NCBI GenBank assembly: GCA_963835135.1
Contig: CAWIEF010000003.1
Coordinates: forward strand, 930,001-994,000
DNA length: 64,000 bases
From: JAVVHH01 sp963835135
GTDB taxonomy: Bacteria; Pseudomonadota; Alphaproteobacteria; Acetobacterales; Acetobacteraceae
Direction of reading: 5' to 3'
Numbering within the stretch: the stretch's first letter is position 1; each line of letters begins with the position of its first letter. Made by a program: the position numbers and the translations under genes. The notes beneath the pieces were generated by a model. It saw only the letters and a program-made list of their open reading frames with translations, was not told the DNA's origin and did no database searches. Positions 1 to 10,468 of this stretch are shown in pieces.

Positions 1-54
1 GATGCGGCTGCTGGGTGGCCAGGAAGTTGCGGGACGATTGGAGCAGAGCAGAGC

Positions 55-810
55 GTGACAGCGTGGACCGAAGAGCGGATCAGGACGGAGGCGGCAGCAC
101 TCGGGCCGTGGTTCCACAACATCGACCTCAACGGGGTCAAGACGGCGCCCGAGCACTTCCTGGGCGACTTTCCGCGCGTCAAATGGGAGCGGTTCAAGCA
201 GTGCCTGCCTGACGACATGAGCGGGCGGACGGTGCTCGACATCGGCTGCAATGCCGGCTTCTACTCGATGGAGATGAAGCGCCGGGGCGCGGACCGGGTG
301 CTGGGCATCGATTTCGACGCCGATTACCTGGCGCAGGCGCGGTTCGCTGCAGACGTTCAAGGCGTGGACGTCGAATTCAAGCAGATGAGCGTCTACGACG
401 TGGGATCGTTGCGCGAGAAGTTCGATCTCGTCTTCTTCATCGGCGTGCTCTACCACCTGCGGCATCCGCTGCTGGCGCTCGACCTGATCCATGAGCACGT
501 CGCCGGAGACTTGCTGGTGTTCCAGTCGATGCAGCGCGGGTCCGACGAGATCATGGAGGTCGCCGAGGATTACGAGTTTTGGGACAAGGCGGCCTTCGAC
601 GAGCCCGGCTATCCGAAGATGCACTTCATCGAACAAAGCTATTCGCACGACAACACCAACTGGTGGGCGCCGAACCGGGCGTGCTCGGCAGCCATGCTGC
701 GCTCGGCCGGCTTCACGATCGAGGCCAACCCCGAGGAGGAGATTTTCATCTGCCGCCGCGGCGAGCGGTCCGATCCGCGCTACGGCGCCGTCTACCCCGC
801 ACGAGGCTGA
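55..810 (+). CDS. SAM-dependent methyltransferase, CmoB/TIGR04290-like
   Basis: A 251-residue class I methyltransferase. The SAM-binding motif I is VLDIGCNAGFYSMEM (about residues 60-74), an acidic residue follows in LGIDFDADY, and FIGVLYHLRHP is a typical post-II/III segment of CmoB-like enzymes. The start is GTG, since no ATG lies near the conserved N-terminus. It is first of five closely packed genes whose other members are a glycosyl hydrolase, a PIG-L deacetylase, a glycosyltransferase and an acyltransferase, so the substrate is probably a glycan or glycan precursor. That substrate is inference; the fold is directly visible. The first 54 bases of the window hold no recognisable gene start of their own. 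Confidence 0.78.
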   Translation: MTAWTEERIRTEAAALGPWFHNIDLNGVKTAPEHFLGDFPRVKWERFKQCLPDDMSGRTVLDIGCNAGFYSMEMKRRGADRVLGIDFDADYLAQARFAADVQGVDVEFKQMSVYDVGSLREKFDLVFFIGVLYHLRHPLLALDLIHEHVAGDLLVFQSMQRGSDEIMEVAEDYEFWDKAAFDEPGYPKMHFIEQSYSHDNTNWWAPNRACSAAMLRSAGFTIEANPEEEIFICRRGERSDPRYGAVYPARG

Positions 811-814
811 GCGC

Positions 815-1744
815 ATGATCGAAGCGGCCATGATCTGGAACGAGCCGAACAACAAGTCGCACTGGGACTTCGAGAACGACCCGGGCTGGGCCGTGTTCGC
901 GCGCATGGCGGCCCTGGCCGGGCAGGCGATCGCGGCCGAGGCGCCCGGACTGCCGCGGGTGTTGGGCGGCATCAGCCCGATTGACCCGGACTTCATCCGT
1001 GTGCTGCAGAGCCATGGTGGGCTGAACGAGTTGGACGCAGTGGCGGTGCACGGCTTCCCGCTCGACTGGAACCACTGGATGCTCGACGAGTGGCCGGCCA
1101 AGCTCGATAGCATCCGCGCCGTGACGCCCCTGCCGCTTTGGGTGTCCGAAGTGGGCATCTCGACGTTCGGTGCCGAAGAGGTGCAGGCCTGGGGCTTGCA
1201 GCGGACGGCGGAGTTGCTGATCGGCAAGGCGCCCCGGATCCACTGGTATAGCCTTTACGACCTCCCGGCCGCGTGGCCCGCCACGACCCGGCATCGCGAA
1301 GCCGAGGGCAGCTCGTATTACCGGCATTTCCACATGGGGCTGCTCGATGAGCACGGACGGCCCAAGCTGGCAGCCAAGCAGTTCCACCAGTTCACGCCGG
1401 AGCTCGGCATCTGCCAGTGGTTCCACTACGAGGACCATCGGTTGGACGACGCGGTGAAGCGGCTGGACGATCTGGGCGTGACCTATCTGCGGACCGGGCT
1501 GTCCTGGGCCGATTGGTTCCGGCCCGATTGCGAGCGCTGGTTCGACCGGCAGATGCGGGCGCTGGAGAAGTTCAAGGTGACGGCGACGTTCTGCTTCACG
1601 CCCGAGCACGAAGGCCAGTGGGAGCACTACACGGCGGTGCCGAAACACCCGGAGCGTTTCGCCGAATTCTGCGGCGAAATGATCCGTCGCTATGCGCCAG
1701 GCCGGGCCGACAGCTTGGCCCCGGCCCACGCGGGGGCGACCTAG
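815..1744 (+). CDS. Glycoside hydrolase, beta-xylosidase-like TIM-barrel protein
   Basis: A 309-residue protein with clan GH-A hallmarks. WNEPNNKSHWDF near the N-terminus carries the Asn-Glu pair expected for the acid/base, and PLWVSEVGIST near residue 110 carries a candidate nucleophile Glu. No signal peptide is visible. The ATG lies 4 nt after the methyltransferase stop. The reading frame is open further upstream, but that stretch overlaps the methyltransferase and does not look like coding. The catalytic Glu lies only about ten residues from the start, so the first barrel strands are missing compared with canonical GH39-type enzymes. Either the family is naturally short or this is a derived, possibly non-catalytic, member. 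Confidence 0.68.
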   Translation: MIEAAMIWNEPNNKSHWDFENDPGWAVFARMAALAGQAIAAEAPGLPRVLGGISPIDPDFIRVLQSHGGLNELDAVAVHGFPLDWNHWMLDEWPAKLDSIRAVTPLPLWVSEVGISTFGAEEVQAWGLQRTAELLIGKAPRIHWYSLYDLPAAWPATTRHREAEGSSYYRHFHMGLLDEHGRPKLAAKQFHQFTPELGICQWFHYEDHRLDDAVKRLDDLGVTYLRTGLSWADWFRPDCERWFDRQMRALEKFKVTATFCFTPEHEGQWEHYTAVPKHPERFAEFCGEMIRRYAPGRADSLAPAHAGAT

Positions 1745-1748
1745 CACC

Positions 1749-2507
1749 ATGCTGGCCGCGCTCCTCGAGCGGCGGCCGATCGAGGAAGCGGTGGCCTTGG
1801 TCGTGGCGCACCCGGACGACGAGACGCTCGCGGCAGGTGGCAGCCTGCAGCTATTCCGGCGGCTCCTCCTGGTCCACGTGACCGACGGCGCCCCGCGCGG
1901 GCTGGGCGATGCCGCGCGCGAGGGCTTCGCGAGCTCTGCCGCCTATGCGGCCGCGCGGGCACAGGAGCTGGATGCGGCGCTTTCCCTGTGCGGAACAGCG
2001 CCGGAGCGTGTCGGGCTAGGGATTGCCGATCAGGAGACGACTGATGCGGTGCCAACCATCGTGGCGCGGCTGCGCGACCTGTTCGCCACACACCGCATCC
2101 AGGCGGTGTTGACGCATTGCTACGAGGGCGGCCATCCGGACCACGATGCGGTTGCGCTGGCGGTGCATTCGCTGGAACCGGAGGTGTTCGAGTTCGCCGG
2201 CTATCATGCCGACGCCGAGGGCCGCCTCGAAACAAACATCTTTCTGCGGCCCCCTGCCTTAGGAATTGAGACGCAGGACGCGATGGTGAGACTCGGCGGC
2301 GAGGACCTGGAGAGGAAGCGCGCGATGTTGGCGTGCTTCCATACGCAACGCGACATCCTGAGCCGCTTCGATCCTGCCGTGGAGCAGTTCCGGCGCGCGC
2401 CCTCGTACGACTTTCGCAAGCCGCCGCATCCGGGGCGGCTGCTGTATGAGGCATGGGGGTGGATGACCGGGGCGGCGTGGCGGGAGCGGGTCCGATGCGG
2501 CGGCTGA
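1749..2507 (+). CDS. PIG-L family deacetylase (LmbE-like)
   Basis: The zinc-binding motif AHPDDETLAAGG lies near residue 20 and the second metal segment GGHPDHDAVAL near residue 125. These are the two signatures of PIG-L/LmbE N-acetylglucosaminyl deacetylases, which remove N-acetyl groups from sugar conjugates. At 252 residues it has normal family length and lacks a signal peptide, so it is probably cytoplasmic. The ATG follows the hydrolase stop by 4 nt, and its 3' end overlaps the next gene by 13 nt. The context suggests a role in tailoring a polysaccharide or glycolipid. The actual substrate cannot be read from sequence. Confidence 0.82.
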   Translation: MLAALLERRPIEEAVALVVAHPDDETLAAGGSLQLFRRLLLVHVTDGAPRGLGDAAREGFASSAAYAAARAQELDAALSLCGTAPERVGLGIADQETTDAVPTIVARLRDLFATHRIQAVLTHCYEGGHPDHDAVALAVHSLEPEVFEFAGYHADAEGRLETNIFLRPPALGIETQDAMVRLGGEDLERKRAMLACFHTQRDILSRFDPAVEQFRRAPSYDFRKPPHPGRLLYEAWGWMTGAAWRERVRCGG

Positions 2508-3559
2508 CGGTTCTCAGCGTCGCCTACAAGTTGGCGCCGGTCGGGCCGGATGCGGTCGGCGGCTCGGAGCAGGTGCTAACCGCGATCGACGCGGCGCTCG
2601 TCGAGGCGGGCCACCGCTCGATCGTGGTGGCGCTGGCGGGCTCGCGGACGGCGGGAGAACTGTTGCCGGTCGCCGGACCCCTCCCCGGCGAGGCGTTCGA
2701 CGAGCCCGTGCTGATCGCGCTGCGCCAACGTGTCCAGGCGGCAATCGAGCGTGTGCTGGCGGACAACGACGTCGACGTGGTGCACATGCATGGGCTCGAT
2801 TTCCACGAATACGCGGTGCCGCCGGGTCCGGCGATGCTGGCCACGCTGCATCTGCCCCCACATTGGTATCCCGAAGCCGCCTTCGAGATCACGCGACCGG
2901 GTACTTGGCTGAACTGCGTGTCACACGACGAAGCGACGCACACCTGGCCGGGAGCGCACATGCTGCCGCCGATCCCCAACGGGGTGCCAGTGGACCTGCT
3001 GGCGGCGGCCCGGGTCAGGAAACGCGACTATGCGTTGATGTTGGCGCGGGTATGTCCGGAAAAAGGGCTGCATCTGGCGCTGCAGGCGACCCGGGCCGCC
3101 GGCATGACACTCCTGATCGGCGGCGAGATCTTCCCGTATACGGCGCATCAGGACTACTTCGAGCGCGAGGTCAAACCGTTGCTCGGGGCGCAATGGCGGT
3201 ATCTCGGACCGCTCCCGTTCCGGCGAAAACGGCGGTTGCTGGCCGGAGCGCGCTGCCTGCTGATCCCGAGCTTGGTGGCGGAAACGAGTTCGCTGGTGGC
3301 GATGGAGGCCGCCAGTTGCGGGACGCCGGTGATCGCCTTCCGCAGCGGCGCGCTGCCGGAGGTGGTCGAGGACGGCAGGACCGGCTTCGTGGTCGATGAC
3401 GTCGACGGCATGGTCGACGCGTTGGGCCGCGTGGGGGCGATCGATCCGGCCGAGTGCCGCCGGGTCGCGCGGGAGCGGTTCTCGTTGGAGCGGATGACTG
3501 ACGCCTACCTGGCGCGCTACGCCGAGCTGACCGCGCGCGCCATTACGCGGGCGGCGTGA
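2495..3559 (+). CDS. Glycosyltransferase, GT4 family
   Basis: A 354-residue GT-B type glycosyltransferase. The N-terminal half has the glycine-rich acceptor loop VGPDAVGGSEQ. The C-terminal half has the GT4 donor-binding segment LIPSLVAETSSLVAMEAASCG, with the conserved E-x7-E pattern, and then the typical GLY-like tail SGALPEVVEDGRTGFVV. It starts at ATG inside the end of the PIG-L gene and ends overlapping the next start by 4 nt (GTGA). It is expected to add a nucleotide-activated sugar to a lipid or glycan acceptor on the cytoplasmic side of the inner membrane. Donor and acceptor are unknown. Confidence 0.82.
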   Translation: MRRLTVLSVAYKLAPVGPDAVGGSEQVLTAIDAALVEAGHRSIVVALAGSRTAGELLPVAGPLPGEAFDEPVLIALRQRVQAAIERVLADNDVDVVHMHGLDFHEYAVPPGPAMLATLHLPPHWYPEAAFEITRPGTWLNCVSHDEATHTWPGAHMLPPIPNGVPVDLLAAARVRKRDYALMLARVCPEKGLHLALQATRAAGMTLLIGGEIFPYTAHQDYFEREVKPLLGAQWRYLGPLPFRRKRRLLAGARCLLIPSLVAETSSLVAMEAASCGTPVIAFRSGALPEVVEDGRTGFVVDDVDGMVDALGRVGAIDPAECRRVARERFSLERMTDAYLARYAELTARAITRAA

Positions 3560-4500
3560 TCGACATCATCGACACGGATGGTGGCCTGGCCGCGGTGGCC
3601 GCCGAATGGGCCGCGTTGTGGGACCGTTCCTCGCAGGCGACGCCGTTCCAGTCGCCGCATTGGCTGCTGCCGTGGTGGCGGCAGTTCGGGACCGGGATGC
3701 CTCGGGTCGCCGTCGAGCGGCGCGGCAGCGGGATCGAGGCGATCCTGCCGCTCTACGTGCTGCCCACGGAGCGCAAGGCGCTGCCGATCGGGGCAGGAAC
3801 GACCGACTACCTCGATGCGATCGGCGACCCGGCGCGGCTGCTGCCCACCCTACTGGCGCGCCTGCGCGAGGATCCGGTGGATCAGGTCGACCTGATCGAG
3901 GTGCCGCCATGGTCCCGGCTGCTCGACACCCCGCATGTTTGGCGCCAGAGCAGCCCGTGCCCGGTGTTGACGCTGCCCGAGTTGCCGGCGGGGATCCGCC
4001 GCAAGCTGCGGATGAGCCGGCATCGGGCCGAGCGCGCGGGCGGCTGGATGGTCGAGACGGTGATCTCGGACACGCTGGCGGCGGGTCTGGACACGCTGGT
4101 GCGGCTCCATCAGGGGCGCTGGATGGCGCAGGGCGACGCGGGCGTATTGGCCGATGCGGCCGTGCTGGCCTTCTGGCGGGACGCGGCGCCGGGGCTGCTG
4201 GCGGCCGGGCTCCTGCGGCTGCAGGTCTTGCGCGTGGGGGGCGTGGCGGCCGCGGCGATCATGGCGTTGCTGGCGCCGGGCCGCATCTTCTTTTACCTGA
4301 GCGGCTACGACACGGCGCAACGCTTCGTCAGCCCCGGCACCCTGCTCCTCGGGGCGATGCTGGAGCAGGCGGTGGCCGAGGGGCGGACCGAGGCGCACTT
4401 CCTGCGCGGGCAGGAGAGCTACAAATATGCCTGGGGCGGCGTGGACCGGCTGAACTATTCCGCGCGGCTGACGCCACGCTCCAGCGTCGATTCGACATAG
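3556..4500 (+). CDS. GNAT/FemAB-like acyltransferase (CelD/BcsL type)
   Basis: A 314-residue protein. An N-terminal segment with TPFQSPHWLLPWW matches the start of CelD/BcsL proteins. The C-terminal acetyltransferase-like half ends in FYLSGYDTA...PGTLLLGAML and YKYAWGG, the pattern of Acetyltransf_6 domains found in cellulose and exopolysaccharide loci. It is coupled to the glycosyltransferase by a GTGA overlap. Its last 46 nt overlap the 3' end of the convergent AI-2E-type permease gene. It probably transfers an acyl or aminoacyl group to a polysaccharide intermediate; the donor is unknown. Confidence 0.7.
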   Translation: MIDIIDTDGGLAAVAAEWAALWDRSSQATPFQSPHWLLPWWRQFGTGMPRVAVERRGSGIEAILPLYVLPTERKALPIGAGTTDYLDAIGDPARLLPTLLARLREDPVDQVDLIEVPPWSRLLDTPHVWRQSSPCPVLTLPELPAGIRRKLRMSRHRAERAGGWMVETVISDTLAAGLDTLVRLHQGRWMAQGDAGVLADAAVLAFWRDAAPGLLAAGLLRLQVLRVGGVAAAAIMALLAPGRIFFYLSGYDTAQRFVSPGTLLLGAMLEQAVAEGRTEAHFLRGQESYKYAWGGVDRLNYSARLTPRSSVDST

Positions 4501-5492
4501 ACTTTCCTGACGAACACCATCGCCGCGGCCGCGAACGGCGTGGCCAGGATGATGCCGAGCAGCCCGAACAGGCTGCCGAGCACCGTCTGCGACAGGATGG
4601 TCACCGCCGGCGGAAGGTCGACGGTGCGCTTCTGGATCAACGGCGCGATCACGTTGCCCTCGAGCATCTGCACGGCGGCGATCAAGATCGCCGTATAGAG
4701 CGCCAGATCGGCTCCTTGCGACGACGCGATCAGCAGCGCCGGGAGCGACCCGGCCAGCGCGCCGATATACGGCACGAAGTTCATCAACCCTGCGAGCAGC
4801 GCCAGCGTCCCCGCCAGCTTGACCCCCAATAGATAGAGCCCGATCCCGGTCAGGACGGTGACGACCGCCATGTCGGCAAGCTGGCCGATGAACCAGAGCT
4901 GCAGCGCCTCACCCATGTCGTTCAGCACCTCGCGGCCGCGGTTGCGCCACGTCATCGGCAACAGGTGCACGAGCCCGTCCCGATACAGGCCGGGCGCGGC
5001 GGCGAAGAACAGTGCGGTGGCGACCAGGATGATCAGCGTGCTGCCGATCCCGAGCAGCGAGTTCGCGATGGTCGGCACGTATCCACCAAGCTTGCCCAGG
5101 ATCGACCAGCCTGACCCGTCGCCAGCCTTGTCGGCGAGCTGCTTGCCCCAGGAGGTGCCGAGCACGAAGGTCTTGAGCCGCTGACCTTCCTCGGCGAAGT
5201 TCTGGGCGATCTGGCCGGTCTGGTTGGCGATCACCGGCCCCCGCCACCATAGCCCGAGGCCGGCCACCAGCAGCACGGCGACGATCAGCAGCAGCAGCGC
5301 CCAGCCGCGCGGCAGTCTGGTCCAATCATGGATCTTCGCCGCGCCACCGTGCAGCACGCACGCCATTAGCACGGCGGCAAAAATCACCAGCAGCACGTCC
5401 GACAGCAGCCAAACCAGCAGCAGCGCGAGCCCGCCCAACAGGGCGACCCGCAGCGTGACGGCGATCGAGTGCAGCGCGTGTCCGTTGTCCAT
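4455..5492 (-). CDS. AI-2E family transporter (PerM-like membrane protein)
   Basis: A 345-residue polytopic membrane protein with about seven to eight hydrophobic helices. Two early helices are followed by a long amphipathic region. The signature loop NFVPYIGALAGSLPALL lies about residues 240-256, and the end is LLGIILATPFAAAAMVFVRKVYVE. This is the AI-2E/PerM fold of exporters and Na+/H+ antiporter-like proteins. Residue length is normal. The gene is monocistronic and convergent with the glycan cluster, which it overlaps by 46 nt. No substrate can be assigned from sequence. Confidence 0.82.
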   Translation of the reverse strand: MDNGHALHSIAVTLRVALLGGLALLLVWLLSDVLLVIFAAVLMACVLHGGAAKIHDWTRLPRGWALLLLIVAVLLVAGLGLWWRGPVIANQTGQIAQNFAEEGQRLKTFVLGTSWGKQLADKAGDGSGWSILGKLGGYVPTIANSLLGIGSTLIILVATALFFAAAPGLYRDGLVHLLPMTWRNRGREVLNDMGEALQLWFIGQLADMAVVTVLTGIGLYLLGVKLAGTLALLAGLMNFVPYIGALAGSLPALLIASSQGADLALYTAILIAAVQMLEGNVIAPLIQKRTVDLPPAVTILSQTVLGSLFGLLGIILATPFAAAAMVFVRKVYVESTLERGVSRAE

Positions 5493-5520
5493 CAGACTAC
5501 GTAGCTGATGCGAAGAGTCT

Positions 5521-5619
5521 CGTCACTGCGAGGAGCGAAGCGACGCGGCAGTCATGGGCGGTAAGGAGCCTTCTGCCGTCCTGGATCGCCACGCCGCTAG
5601 GCGGCTCGGGATGACGGCC
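5521..5619. repeat. Dispersed palindromic (REP-like) repeat
   Basis: The stretch begins CGTCACTGCGAGGAGCGAAG and closes with CTGGATCGCCACGCCGCTAG followed by CTCGGGATGACG. It is a composite inverted element of a kind common between genes in alphaproteobacterial genomes. It lies between the AI-2E permease start and the 3' end of the liv ATPase gene. No ORF in it looks real. It may fold in mRNA, but no clear U-tract terminator follows. Confidence 0.65.
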
Positions 5620-5638
5620 TGCTCATCGCGGTGTGGAC

Positions 5639-7108
<1,470 letters not shown>

Positions 7109-7109
<1 letters not shown>

Positions 7110-8026
7110 CAGGCGCGCTCCCCCCGGCGGCCGGTGATGACACCGACGAAGCCGTTCGGCGCGACGAGCACGACGACGAGGGCGACGGCGGAGACGATGA
7201 AGGTCGCGAGTTCACCGGTGCTGCGCAGCGCCTCTGTCATCGCGATGAGGAAGATGGTGCCGATGGCGGCGCCGATGATGGTGCGGCGGCCGCCGATGAC
7301 GGCGGCGATGATGATCTGCACGCCGACCGTGATCGCCACCAGCGTCGTGACCGAGGCGGTGCCCATGTAGAACACCAGCAGCGCGCCGGACAGCCCGGAG
7401 AAGAAGGCGCTGATGATGAAGGCGGCCAGCTTGTGCTTGGTGATGTTGAAGCCGAGCGCGCCGGCCTGCACCGCGTCCTGCCCGCTGGCCTGCAGGATGA
7501 GGCCGATCGGCGAGCGCGACAGGGCGAAGAGGATGGCCCCGCAGACCACCATGAAGGCAAAGGCGATCCAGTAGTTGGTCGACGCATCGATGCTGATGAC
7601 GTCCGGCACCATCAGTCCGATCTCGCCGCCGGTGAAGCCTGCGAACACCACGACGAGGTTCTGCAGGATCAGCACGGCAACCAGGGTGGTCAGGCCGAAA
7701 TAGGGGCCGGTCAGCCGGAGCGCCGGCAGGGCCAGCACGATGCCGCCGGCGACCGCGATCAAGGTGCCGAGGATGACGCAGGCCCAGATCGGAACGCCGT
7801 GGCCGTTCAGGATCCCGGCGCCGTACGCGCCGAGGCCGATCAGGAAGGTAGGGCCGAAATTGACCTCGTTGGCAAAGCCGAACAGCAGGTCCCACGCCAT
7901 GGCGAAGACACTGAAATAATAGGCGACGGTCAGCACCCCGAGGATGTAGCCGGATGCCCAGAGCGGGACCACGCCGAGGGCGGCGAGCACGACGATGACC
8001 GCGGCGGTCAGAACGAAGCGCATCAC
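7109..8026 (-). CDS. livM: Branched-chain amino-acid-type ABC permease LivM
   Basis: A 305-residue inner-membrane permease with about eight to nine hydrophobic helices. The family segments are FGFANEVNFGPTFLIGLGAY near residue 50, where LivM/LivH normally read LS-GQ-LG-G-YA, and the EAA-like loop SPIGLILQASGQDAVQAGALG. The start is GTG at 8026, directly abutting the livH stop, with an ATG three bases further in. It pairs with LivH to form the translocation pore, with the fused LivGF as ATPase. Confidence 0.87.
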
Positions 8027-8926
8027 TCAGCGCCTCCCCAACAGACCGCGCGGGCGTACATACATGACCACGACCAGCAGCAGCAGCGCCGGGATGAAGC
8101 GGTAGGAGGTCGAGCCGAGACTGGTGCCGAAGATCTGGTCGAAATAGGCCGTGATGGTCTCGATGTAGCCGACCACGTAGGCGGCGATCAGCGAGCCGGA
8201 GACGCTGCCGAGTCCGCCGAGCACGACGATCGAGAAGGCGCTGCCGGTCAGCGGTCCGGCGCTGTAGGAGCTGACCCCGAGGAACATCCCGAGCAAGACG
8301 CCGGCGATGCCGACCAGCACGCCGTAGATGATCCAGACGACCAGGTAGATCCAGGACAACTCGATGCCGAGCAGCGTCACCCCGCGGGCGTTCATCGAAG
8401 CCGCCATCACCGCTTTGCCGGTGCGCGTGCGGTTGACGAGCAGCCACAAGATGCCGATCCCGACCCAGCAGATGGCCGCCGTGAACAGCTCGTTGGTCGG
8501 CGTGCGAACGCCCAGCACCGGCACGACGCCGCCCACGATCGGCAGCACGGTCTTGGCACTATCGGTAAAGAAATAGGCGATCAACTCCTGGATCATGATG
8601 CCCCACAGCAGCGTCGCGGTGAGGATGAAGATCTCGCGCTCCTCGTTGCGGATGAGGCGGGAGCGCTGGATGGGCCGGACCACGAAGCCATAGGTCAGCA
8701 ACGCCAGGCCGACGCCGACCGCGACGCCGAACAGGGCGCCGACATAGGGGCCGGTGCCGAGCACCGCATTGGCGAACCAGGCGCCGACCGCTGCGGCAAC
8801 CATCAGCGAGCCGTGCGAGAGGTTGAGCACGCCGGACACGCCGAAGATGAGCGTGAAACCCGTCGCGCCGAGCGCGTAGAGGGCGCTGATCGCGAAACCG
8901 TCGATCAGGACTTGCAGCAGAACCAT
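8027..8926 (-). CDS. livH: Branched-chain amino-acid-type ABC permease LivH
   Basis: A 299-residue membrane permease that starts with ATG. It contains the hallmark GVSGVLNLSHGSLMVAAAVGAW near residue 30 and the cytoplasmic EAA loop GKAVMAASMNARGVTLLGI near residue 180. Roughly eight transmembrane helices are visible. It lies between the solute-binding-protein gene and livM. The 130-nt gap upstream contains palindromic repeats, which may limit readthrough from the highly expressed binding-protein gene. Confidence 0.88.
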   Translation of the reverse strand: MVLLQVLIDGFAISALYALGATGFTLIFGVSGVLNLSHGSLMVAAAVGAWFANAVLGTGPYVGALFGVAVGVGLALLTYGFVVRPIQRSRLIRNEEREIFILTATLLWGIMIQELIAYFFTDSAKTVLPIVGGVVPVLGVRTPTNELFTAAICWVGIGILWLLVNRTRTGKAVMAASMNARGVTLLGIELSWIYLVVWIIYGVLVGIAGVLLGMFLGVSSYSAGPLTGSAFSIVVLGGLGSVSGSLIAAYVVGYIETITAYFDQIFGTSLGSTSYRFIPALLLLVVVMYVRPRGLLGRR

Positions 8927-8948
8927 GTTGCCTCGCGCAAACTATACC

Positions 8949-9043
8949 GTGACCCGCGGGTCCACCCGCGGACGTGACACGCGGATGGACGGTCCGGCAA
9001 GCGCTGGCACAACGGAATGGATTGCCGGGTCAAGCCCGGCAAT
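8949..9043. repeat. Intergenic palindromic repeats
   Basis: Two inverted repeats fill the gap between the binding-protein stop and livH. The first is a GACCCGCGGGTCCACCCGCGG hairpin near 8950-8970. The second is the perfect ATTGCCGGG-TCAAG-CCCGGCAAT stem at 9021-9043. The second is a widespread type of short interspersed palindrome. In the transcript both could act as 3' stabilisers of the binding-protein mRNA, as REP elements do elsewhere; that role is inference. Confidence 0.65.
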
Positions 9044-9062
9044 GACGAACTCGCACGAAAGC

Positions 9063-10308
9063 CTAATTCGTGACGTTGGCCTTGATGAAGCTGGGGAACT
9101 GCATCTTGCCCTTGGACAGGTTGACCGGCCAGAGATTGACCTGGTTGCCATCCTGCCACTGCAGGAACAAGCCCTCGATCCCGCCCTTGCCGGTCACCAG
9201 CGTGTGCGGGTTGCTGGTGTCTTTGCCGGTGAACTTGGTCTGGCCGATGACGCCCTGGTAGTCGGTCTTCTCGAGCGCCTCGACCAGCTTGTCCTGATCG
9301 TCCGACCCGGCGCGCTTGATCGCGTCGGTCAGGTAATAGACCTGGTCGTAGGCGGTGTAGCCGGCATAGGACGGCGGGGCACCGAACTGCTTGGTGATAG
9401 GCATCGACGAACGGAATGGTCTTGGGCGTGACCGCGACGCCCGGTCCGGAGATCGACTGGAACAGCACGCCGGCCGCAGCGCCGTTGGTGTCGCCCCAGA
9501 AGGTCGCGTTCGTCGCCTGCGACGAGATGCCGAACATGGGCATCGGCACCTGTTGGTTCTTCCACTGCACCGTCGGCTGCACGCCGACATGGGAGATGCC
9601 GGTGACGATGATGTCCGGCTTGTTGCTCTCGATCTTGTTGAAGATCGGGGTGAAGTCGGTCGTGTCCGGCGAGAAGCGGATGTGGTCGAGCACCTTGATG
9701 CCGATCTTGGGCAGGCACGCCTCGTAGCCGGCATCCAGCGGGGTGGTCCAGGCGGCATCCTCGCTCATGATGACGGCGGTCTTGGCCTTGATGCCGTCGA
9801 CCATCATGTCCTTGCCGGCGTCGCACACGAGGCCGGACAGCGAGGTGGACGTCAAATAGCCCTGGAAGGTGTATTTGAGGTGGTCGTAATCCTTCTTGAT
9901 GTTGGCGGTGATGACGTCCGAGGCGGCGCCCGGCGTGATCATCACGGTCTTGAGCCGGGCCGACCACGGTTCGAGGGCGAGCACCACCTCGCTGATATAG
10001 CTTGCGATGACGACGTTGACGTGGTCCTCGCTGACGGCGCGCTGGAACGCGCGGACGGCATCGGCGGCCGAGGAGTGATCGTCATAGACGATGACCTCGA
10101 CCTTGCGGCCATCGACGCCACCCTTGGCGTTGATCTCGTCGGCGGCCATCTGGGCCGCCTTGGAAATCGAGCTGCCGCTGATGGCCTGCGCCTCGGCGAT
10201 GACGCCGATCTTGATCGGCTTGGGTTGGGCCAGGGCCGTGCCGGCCAGCAGCGACAGGGCAAACGCGCCCGCCCCCATCATCCCGAACTGCTGTCTCGTC
10301 TTCGCCAT
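9063..10308 (-). CDS. Periplasmic amino-acid-binding protein of a Liv-type transporter, frameshifted near 9396
   Basis: The start ATG at 10308 is preceded by a strong GGGAGG. A signal peptide (KTRQQFGMMGAGAFALSLLA then TALAQ) leads into a Peripla_BP_6 domain with IKIGVIAEAQAISG and VIVYDDHSSAADAVRAFQRA. The frame breaks after TIPFVDAY. One extra base near 9396 separates it from the continuation (KQFGAPPSYAGYTAYDQVYY and onward), which ends at a TAG at 9063. Total length is one base more than a multiple of three, as in the four other shifted genes here. It would deliver the ligand to LivHM. Confidence 0.82.
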
Positions 10309-10395
10309 CGTAAACCTCCCGGATGCCGCTGCGCGGTCAATCATTGGCACAGACTACAAGATACGGACATCCAGTCCAGCGTGCTTGCGCAGGCT

Positions 10396-10463
10396 CGTAG
10401 GGTGGGCTTCAGCCCACCATCGCACGCCGCCGCGCTAGGCGGGTGGGCTGAAGCCCCCCTACG
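10396..10463. repeat. Long inverted repeat between the liv operon and hemC
   Basis: The arm GTAGGGTGGGCTTCAGCCCA at 10397 is answered by GGTGGGCTGAAGC...CTAC ending near 10462, with about 25 nt between arms. Each arm is itself partly palindromic (GGGCTTCAGCCC). This is a known type of dispersed bacterial repeat. It ends 5 nt before the hemC stop codon, so it is the likely 3' structure of the aerR-to-hemC transcript and separates it from the divergent start of the liv operon. Confidence 0.68.
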
Positions 10464-10468
10464 ACACT

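Noticed and set aside
7433..8977. A 514-residue + strand ORF opposite livM and livH
   Set aside because: Highly charged Asp/His/Gln-rich translation typical of an antisense of membrane-protein codons.
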